The notes under the pieces were generated by a model. That model was not told where the DNA came from and made no database searches. It worked only from the letters and a program-made list of their open reading frames with translations. Below, piece after piece: positions 9,101-13,117 of a stretch of DNA of 13,117 bases (position 1 is the stretch's first letter; each line of letters opens with the position of its first letter). The translations under genes were made by a program, and so were the position numbers. Origin of the DNA: an uncultured Flavobacterium sp. (GTDB lineage: Bacteria > Bacteroidota > Bacteroidia > Flavobacteriales > Flavobacteriaceae); contig NZ_CAMLRU010000066.1 in assembly GCF_946482535.1 (NCBI RefSeq), positions 1 through 13,117 of the forward strand. The letters are read 5' to 3'.

Positions 9101-12100
9101 TACTTTATATGGATTTCCTTCAACAGTAGTAGTAGTTATAGAAGAAATTGTTGTTCCTGCTTGAATTCCGGTACCTGTTACCGCTTGTCCTACTGATAAA
9201 TTTGAATTAGCGGTATTACCTTCAAGAACTACAGCTGTATTTCCGTTATTCATCGCAGAGAAAGTCAATGGAGTAGCAGTCGCAATAGTTGATGTAAGGT
9301 TGTTACTTAATACCAAAGTAGTTGGTGGCGTAAAACCAATTGATCCCGGAGTAACCGATAAAATAGTTGTTCCTGCAGGAATACCAGGTCCTGAAATAGA
9401 TTGACCAACACTAAAATAATTAGGATTAGCCATAACAATCGTTGCTTGTCCACTAGCAGCTGAACCTGTAGTATTCCAGTTAAAAGTACCTGTTGATCCG
9501 GCTGTATTCAAATTCAAACTCGCAGCTGTTGTTATATTAACAGGTGTGCTTTCGTTTACCAATGGGTCAACAATAGTAATTTTACCACCGGTTAATGCTA
9601 AATTAGAGGTTTCAATTTTACAAGAAGAACCACCATAAGCCACAGAAGTAGCAGCATTTCCATTGTTATTTGAGTCGATAACAATATCTCCACCGGTTTG
9701 ATTGAAGAAACTTCCGTCTTTGTGGGATACTGAACCGTTAACTTTTAAAGTACCTGCAGTCATAGTGTGCGTACCATAGTTTTGGAATACAGCATTATTA
9801 TTTGTACAACCAACAGTCATCGTGGTTGCTCCGGCATTATTAGTTAATGTCCCGCCTTTTTTAATTACCACACCCGAAGCATTAGCAGTAGTAGTAACGG
9901 TAACATTATGTCCTGCAGCAATAGTAACTACAGAGCTACATGAAGGAACTACACCACCAACCCAGGTTGCAGTATTGTTCCAATCTCCTGAAGCAGCTGA
10001 AGTAATCGCGGTAGCAGTATCTAATACAGAAGCACTACCAATTCCAACGTAAATAGCTTCAGCCGTCAAGTTAGCCATAGTCAAGCCACTTCTGAACACA
10101 AAAGGTTGTGTTGTTCCTTCTTGATGCGAACCCGGCATAGCCGTTGAAGCATACATCAATCTTGCTGACCCATCCAAAGCTTCAAAAGCACCATTGGCAT
10201 ATAAAGCAACTCTGTTACTTGGCGTAGTTGTATTGGCCGCATAAATTACCGGGGTACCTGTTGCCGTAGCATCCGGGGTTGAAAATGCAAAATTTCCATC
10301 GTATCTGGTATTGATGGTATAACTACCATCTGCAATGGAAAGACTGTTCGTCGCTGTATTAGCATCGGTGTAAGTTATAGCAACCTCACCCGCCACAGAC
10401 GGACTTGCATCCGCTAGAAAATACAACGCTCTGTTCTGTCCTGAAACGCTGGCAAAAGGATACCAAAACGTTTTAAAACTTACATCAGTTCCAGGATATT
10501 CTGAACCCGGTTGAATTACTCTATTAGAAGAACTCGCCATCCATTTAGATACCGTACCGCTAACAAATCCATACCCGGGCGAAGCAGTAATACTACTTAA
10601 ACTACTAAAATTACCTAAAACAATTCTCTTCCCTGTAGCAATGCTTACTTTTCCTGTTGTTAAAACTAAACCTGATTTAATTCTAACACCATTAGCATCC
10701 CAAATAATATTAGGAGAAGCAGAAGAAGTATTCGTAACTTCTAACTGATTTAAAACTCCGGCAACATTGGCAAAAGCATTAGTACCGGCAGCAGAACCTC
10801 CTATAAAACCGGCAGGATCTACAGTAATAGTTTGTAATGTCGACCCGTTAAGAGTTAATCTTCCTGCGAAAGCAGTTGATGAACCCAAACTACCATCAAA
10901 ACGTGCATTAGCGCCTACGTCAAGGTTATGTCCTAACTTTAATGACTTACCATTTGTACCATCATGAAGGTTAAAACGGGCACCACTATTGGCTACATTC
11001 AAGTCATTGCTGATAGTAAATTCATCAATCACTGTACTCAAAGCAAAAACAACTAATGAGTTAGTCCCAGCTAAAATTAAATCTTCAGCACCTGAGTATC
11101 TTGAATCAACAGAAACTACTTCAGTTCCGTCAATTACCACTACGTCTGCAGGTGTAGGCACTTTAGCGCCATCCCAGGTAGCCGTTTGAGACCAAAGTCC
11201 TGATTGTGCACAAGTAATCTCTTCCGGTACTCTTGATACCAAAGAAATATTGTCAATAGCAGCCGGAGGTAAAGTTCCTGCTGAAGTACCATTTGTCCAA
11301 ACAAAAATCAAACGGAAAGAAGTTCCTGCGAATGATTTAGGAATAAAAGCAGTAGTTTTAGTTACTGAAACTTGTTGATTCGCGTTAAATGAAATCAAAG
11401 TAGCACCAGGCCAGTTAACACCATAACTGTTTGGAGCAGTAACTTGAGTGTCTGTTCCTACTACTGTTTGAGAAATCGGTGCAACCCATACTTGCCATCC
11501 TGCACCCGAGTTTGGCGCACTTTTCACATCAAAGGTTAACGTCATCGCTTTCTCAGCAGAAGGAATTGTTGTAATATCTTTATAAAAATATACTGTTCTG
11601 TTGGTTGGATAACCTCCATAAGAGTTAGTCAAACCATTATCATTAGAGACATAAGCTGCATTTCCTGAAATAGCAGAAGAAGTGGCCGAAAATGTCAAGG
11701 TTTGAGCAACTGCAACCACACTTGCATTCAATGTTGCCTGTGACAATCCTAATGTAGTACCATTGATACTGGCTACATAGGTATTGGCACCAATTATACC
11801 AGCTATTGGCGCAATAGCCATCCCAACTGAAATGTTAGGGTTAGCTGCCGCTAATGTTAATGAATAAGTATTGACCCCAATTGAGGCTGTTGTTAATTGC
11901 ACGGTTCCTACACTAATTCCTCCGGAAAACATTCCGAAACCTAGTGTAACTCCCGAAGCAGAAGCCGTTGCATTCTGTGACAATGTCAAGGTAGTTCCTG
12001 AAATACTCGAAACAAAAGTATTTACCGGAATCCCTGAACCGTACACAATTTGCCCGGCAACGATGTTTGCATTGGGCGCCGTTAAAGTCACTACTGCCGA

Positions 12101-12403
12101 AGCATTTGTAGTAGACCCAACAGAAGAAGTTCCGGAAGCCGCAGTGCCGACAGCCCATTTTACAGGACTAGTTCCTTCATTAGCAACAGTCCATCCATTG
12201 GCAGCAAATGAGCTCCCCAAATTAAAGCCTCCGTCTGTTGCCGGATTAATAATGGTTGTTTGAGCCTGCATTCCGGTGATGGAAAACAGAAGCGTCAAAA
12301 CCAACCATACAAAACCAAATGATTTTGGTTTTAGTCCAATGTGATTCCCGTCTGAAGACGAAGAATGTGACAATGAACTTTTCAAAAAGTAATTGATAAA
12401 CAT
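6107..12403 (-). CDS. Giant multidomain secreted protein ending in a dockerin-like domain
   Basis: This 2098-residue protein has a signal peptide with an unusually long n-region (hydrophobic core about 29-44, cleavage about MQA|Q at 47/48). No later ATG gives a shorter start before the core. A jelly-roll-like domain (about 49-391) ends in PPAAIDNISLV and is split by two inserted repeats (100-240). G8-like starts (SGxWxxTATWxGxxVP) at 401-416 and 805-820 each lead into beta-helix-like repetitive sequence. Three further inserted repeats lie at 981-1187. An Ig-like domain follows at about 1581-1672 (YQWQSSTD), then an Ig_7-like segment (1673-1730), a beta domain (1738-1900), a conserved beta module (1913-2036, FIEGYY...AVKHRNTIQTW) and two dockerin-like loops (2037-2098). 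No type A or type B T9SS sorting domain is visible. It is the first gene of a unit whose second gene encodes the cohesin-like T9SS protein. No enzyme domain was recognised. Confidence 0.9.
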   Translation of the reverse strand: MFINYFLKSSLSHSSSSDGNHIGLKPKSFGFVWLVLTLLFSITGMQAQTTIINPATDGGFNLGSSFAANGWTVANEGTSPVKWAVGTAASGTSSVGSTTNASAVVTLTAPNANIVAGQIVYGSGIPVNTFVSSISGTTLTLSQNATASASGVTLGFGMFSGGISVGTVQLTTASIGVNTYSLTLAAANPNISVGMAIAPIAGIIGANTYVASINGTTLGLSQATLNASVVAVAQTLTFSATSSAISGNAAYVSNDNGLTNSYGGYPTNRTVYFYKDITTIPSAEKAMTLTFDVKSAPNSGAGWQVWVAPISQTVVGTDTQVTAPNSYGVNWPGATLISFNANQQVSVTKTTAFIPKSFAGTSFRLIFVWTNGTSAGTLPPAAIDNISLVSRVPEEITCAQSGLWSQTATWDGAKVPTPADVVVIDGTEVVSVDSRYSGAEDLILAGTNSLVVFALSTVIDEFTISNDLNVANSGARFNLHDGTNGKSLKLGHNLDVGANARFDGSLGSSTAFAGRLTLNGSTLQTITVDPAGFIGGSAAGTNAFANVAGVLNQLEVTNTSSASPNIIWDANGVRIKSGLVLTTGKVSIATGKRIVLGNFSSLSSITASPGYGFVSGTVSKWMASSSNRVIQPGSEYPGTDVSFKTFWYPFASVSGQNRALYFLADASPSVAGEVAITYTDANTATNSLSIADGSYTINTRYDGNFAFSTPDATATGTPVIYAANTTTPSNRVALYANGAFEALDGSARLMYASTAMPGSHQEGTTQPFVFRSGLTMANLTAEAIYVGIGSASVLDTATAITSAASGDWNNTATWVGGVVPSCSSVVTIAAGHNVTVTTTANASGVVIKKGGTLTNNAGATTMTVGCTNNNAVFQNYGTHTMTAGTLKVNGSVSHKDGSFFNQTGGDIVIDSNNNGNAATSVAYGGSSCKIETSNLALTGGKITIVDPLVNESTPVNITTAASLNLNTAGSTGTFNWNTTGSAASGQATIVMANPNYFSVGQSISGPGIPAGTTILSVTPGSIGFTPPTTLVLSNNLTSTIATATPLTFSAMNNGNTAVVLEGNTANSNLSVGQAVTGTGIQAGTTISSITTTTVEGNPYKVVLSLPVTGLATSPIAAQQVVSFAAVSVGGSSVILTAANPNLQIGMPVSGTGLLPGTFIADISTSGTKVTFSSPVQPGAPTPLVFDAYYFNTQASGSFIYASPNHYAAGLNHTLQIGDGVSTEKPAVLTNAFNCQFQQLGGLFSMGNLTVDAPDGANRYMQVSSNNVNNSFNMNVQNAFTITAGSVFKKTNGNAIVYVGGNIINNGSFNMPWGSTPLYLGNLINGVATASTIPQTISGTGTFAADQYALTGNYAAEMSVNSITINNTSAAGVTLSVPNFRVNSVTLTNGILHTSAAYPIYCGYSDVMNAALFSGTYSATSSGSDTTHIDGPCVHANKFDAGITQYRMFPTGKNGKYMPILIASTGGVELMAEAFDTNSGTVNPSNASGLSSARWKVTRVGTAGGFTGYNVRVGTKNNQVTASNVIVHSATENGTYDVVSTPTSTTTYEAAYFGTNVPTLYLTTAQTGGFLGNFAYASGPACTGTPAPGATIASAATACSGQPITLSLTTPTTGAGVTYQWQSSTDAGSTWADVSGATAATYVAIPTVDTSYRCNVTCSSSTGTSTPVAVAVSQSVAVGTGDTICVNGVANLSTSGSSILNWYDAPTGGNLVATGTSYSPNVTATTTYYVSSASASSASANTAAWGGASVSSALFKGIAFDVTNKIKLKTVTVYPKNTTARTPITIALYDATGNVVAGTSPVTFTPNLVTVAISSATAQVVNLDYNIPVGTGYRLVVTNGLVATTNTLGNSTGAITYPATSGSIVLRGNVSALNDAINVTNNTTNCFHNLTFDEICESTTRTPVIATVGCTKNLKLFIEGYYIGGGEMTPVKANEGVGTSTTDVDDVTVELRDASTYALVATTSAVLKTDGSVAAKLVAPAGNYFIAVKHRNTIQTWSSAAEAFGTSTATYDFSTAANKAYGDNMKNLGSGVFGFYSGDINQDNSIDIADFPALFSDNDNFVFGYYNTDLNGDGSVDIADFPVVFLNTDNFIYSINPTN
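6110..6295 (-). other. Dockerin-like C-terminal domain with two calcium-binding loops
   Basis: The last 62 residues hold two EF-hand-type loops: DINQDNSIDIAD (2038-2049) and DLNGDGSVDIAD (2068-2079). Each carries Asp or Asn at positions 1, 3, 5 and 9 and Asp at 12, as in dockerin type I. Both continue with FPxxF and a TDNF or DNDNF segment, giving an exact 30-residue period. The protein ends six residues after the last NF. Dockerins bind cohesins in a calcium-dependent way. No sorting domain follows it. Confidence 0.75.
6162..6270 (-). repeat. Direct DNA repeat inside the dockerin-like domain
   Basis: The 19-nt string GGGAAATCAGCAATATCAA (plus strand) occurs at 6162-6180 and again at 6252-6270, exactly 90 bp apart. 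The copies encode the matching loop ends DIADFP of the two calcium-binding half-repeats, so the domain arose or is maintained by internal duplication. Confidence 0.85.
7388..7663 (-). other. Single Ig-like domain in the giant protein, related to the neighbour's array
   Basis: Residues 1581-1672 form an Ig-like unit (ACSGQPITLSL, TYQWQSSTDAGSTW, TSYRCNV). It has the same layout as the repeats of the 1028-residue partner, whose second repeat has IQWQSSTDG. It is the only clear copy of that type in this protein. Confidence 0.7.
8843..9463 (-). repeat. Three inserted 'N-x-N...VGQxxxGxGI' repeats (C, D, E)
   Basis: Residues 981-1187 of the giant protein contain three consecutive units of about 63-74 residues: C (SVGQSISGPGIPAGTTILSV), D (SVGQAVTGTGIQAGTTISSI) and E (QIGMPVSGTGLLPGTFIADI). 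Each begins near N-x-N and ends in a hydrophobic T-F or S-F strand. They sit between TGTFNWNTTGS (about 971-981) and YYFNTQASGSFIYAS (1188-1202), which read as neighbouring turns of the same beta-helix. This suggests insertion into a pre-existing fold. Confidence 0.75.
11684..12106 (-). repeat. Two inserted 'N-x-N...G-x-G-I' repeats (A, B) in the N-terminal jelly roll
   Basis: Residues 100-156 (A: IVAGQIVYGSGIPVNTFVSS) and 161-240 (B: ISVGMAIAPIAGIIGANTYV) are divergent copies of the unit also found at 981-1187. Shared tails are SISGTTLTLSQ and SINGTTLGLSQ. They lie between VKWAVGTA (81-88) and GNAAYVSNDNG (247-257). In related jelly-roll domains these two segments would be separated only by a short loop. 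Confidence 0.7.
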
Positions 12404-12679
12404 AATTATTTGAATTGGTTAATAAATTGTTGTTGTGGAAGTAAAACTATTATTTATACCTATACAAAAAAAAAGAACACTTTTTAATTTAATGAATTTT
12501 AAAAGTCATTTACCTTTCAAAAGCCTTATAAATAAAGGAAAAACAAAAAAAATAAATGTTAAAATCAAAAGGTTTTTTACCTATATCTAAAAACAGTTTT
12601 AAGTCATTATACAAAAAAAACCACTAACAATGTTAGTGGTTTTATTCATTAATTTCAAAACCCAAAATTGAATTAACGA
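12404..12679. other. AT-rich intergenic region upstream of the two-gene surface unit
   Basis: This 276-bp gap holds the terminator of the upstream gene at its far end (12613-12643). It must also carry the promoter of the giant-protein gene. No exact TAnnTTTG element was found on the minus strand, and no Shine-Dalgarno sequence precedes the ATG at 12403. The rest is long A and T runs with no coding potential that I can see. Confidence 0.6.
12613..12643 (-). terminator. Intrinsic terminator of the upstream T9SS gene
   Basis: CCACTAAC (12621-12628) pairs with GTTAGTGG (12632-12639) around a 3-nt loop, and the stem is extended by A-T pairs. Read on the minus strand it ends in an eight-T tract (12620-12613). 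It starts about 37 nt after the stop codon at 12682-12680. Confidence 0.9.
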
Positions 12680-13117
12680 CTATTCTCTTTTAACTACTTT
12701 AATCACTTTTACTTTTCCGTTTGCAGTAACTTTAACAAAATAAGTTGCTGATGGTAATGACGATAAATCGATAGATACTTGATTAGAATTTGTCTGCTCT
12801 TCCAAAACTATCTGACCTAACATATTAATCAATACTACAGAAGAAATATTTTCTGTGTAAGCGATATTAACCATACCGTAAGTTGGATTAGGGTATACTC
12901 TAAAATTAGCCTCATCAAAACCATTAACACCTAATGCAACAGTAACTGTAACCGCGAAAGGTGCACTCGGACATCCTGACGAAACATTAACTGCATAATA
13001 AGTTGCGCCATTCGTTAGTACTGTTGTAATAGCTAAAGGACTTACCTGATTCTGAGCATCAGCAAGAGAAGCATACCAAATCACATTGGAAGGATTCACT
13101 ATTAAATCTTCTAAAGT
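12680..13117 (-). CDS. C-terminal part of a T9SS-exported surface protein (5' end outside window)
   Basis: The frame is open from the window edge for 145 codons to TAG (12682-12680). A GTG at 13099 is in frame, but six codons before it (TLEDLI) continue the same domain, so the gene runs off the window. The visible part begins in an Ig-like domain (NVIWYAS, TTVLTNGATYYAVNVSSGCP). It ends in a T9SS type A sorting domain over the last 79 residues (12683-12919): FRVYPNPTYG, VVLINMLGQIV, LPSATYFVKV and VIKVVKRE. It is exported by the type IX system and probably attached to the outer surface. Its function lies in the missing N-terminal part. A terminator separates it from the downstream giant gene, so it is a separate unit. 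Confidence 0.9.
   Translation of the reverse strand, partial: TLEDLIVNPSNVIWYASLADAQNQVSPLAITTVLTNGATYYAVNVSSGCPSAPFAVTVTVALGVNGFDEANFRVYPNPTYGMVNIAYTENISSVVLINMLGQIVLEEQTNSNQVSIDLSSLPSATYFVKVTANGKVKVIKVVKRE

Noticed and set aside
11871..12263. Plus-strand reading frame of 130 codons
   Set aside because: It lies opposite the giant gene, is Pro/Val/Ala-rich because it mirrors Thr/Gly/Asn-rich coding, and has no domain-like features.
12404..12612. A TAnnTTTG promoter for the giant-protein gene
   Set aside because: No exact match was found on the minus strand. Near matches in A/T runs are not distinguishable from background.
12680..13099. A complete 139-residue small protein starting at GTG 13099
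   Set aside because: The frame is open to the window edge and the preceding codons fit the same Ig-like domain. It is a C-terminal fragment, not a small gene.

Overview
The window comes from a Bacteroidota genome, most likely a Flavobacterium-like member of the Flavobacteriaceae. The DNA is AT-rich and non-coding gaps are almost pure A/T. Signal peptides end in Ala-Gln or Ser-Gln. Two of the secreted proteins end in a type A sorting domain of the type IX secretion system (T9SS), and ribosome binding sites are weak or absent. All substantial genes lie on the minus strand, so transcription runs from high to low coordinates. No mobile element, CRISPR array, tRNA or rRNA was seen.

Region 12680-13117 is the 3' end of a T9SS-exported surface protein whose 5' part lies outside the window. 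It is followed by a strong intrinsic terminator (12613-12643) and an AT-rich gap (12404-12679). Region 3004-12403 is a two-gene unit. The first gene encodes a giant 2098-residue secreted protein made of jelly-roll, G8-like and beta-helix-like, Ig-like and accessory beta modules, ending in a dockerin-like pair of calcium-binding loops. The second gene starts 16 nt later and encodes a 1028-residue protein with a cohesin-like N-terminal domain, seven Ig-like repeats and a T9SS type A C-terminus. A second intrinsic terminator (2941-2975) closes this unit.

Region 60-2807 is a separate unit of two tandem paralogues. The first is a periplasmic TPR sensor with one membrane helix and a cytoplasmic AraC-type DNA-binding domain. 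The second has the same TPR and membrane layout but no output domain; its start codon directly follows the stop codon of the first. A convergent plus-strand gene probably ends at position 63, overlapping the second paralogue by 4 bp.

The most interesting hypothesis is that the two surface proteins form a cohesin-dockerin-like pair. The dockerin-bearing giant has no recognisable T9SS sorting domain, and its operon partner carries both a cohesin-like domain and the sorting domain. The partner could therefore hold the giant at the cell surface. No catalytic domain was recognised in either protein, so an adhesive or scaffolding role is the cautious reading. Domain assignments are made by eye, without a profile search.
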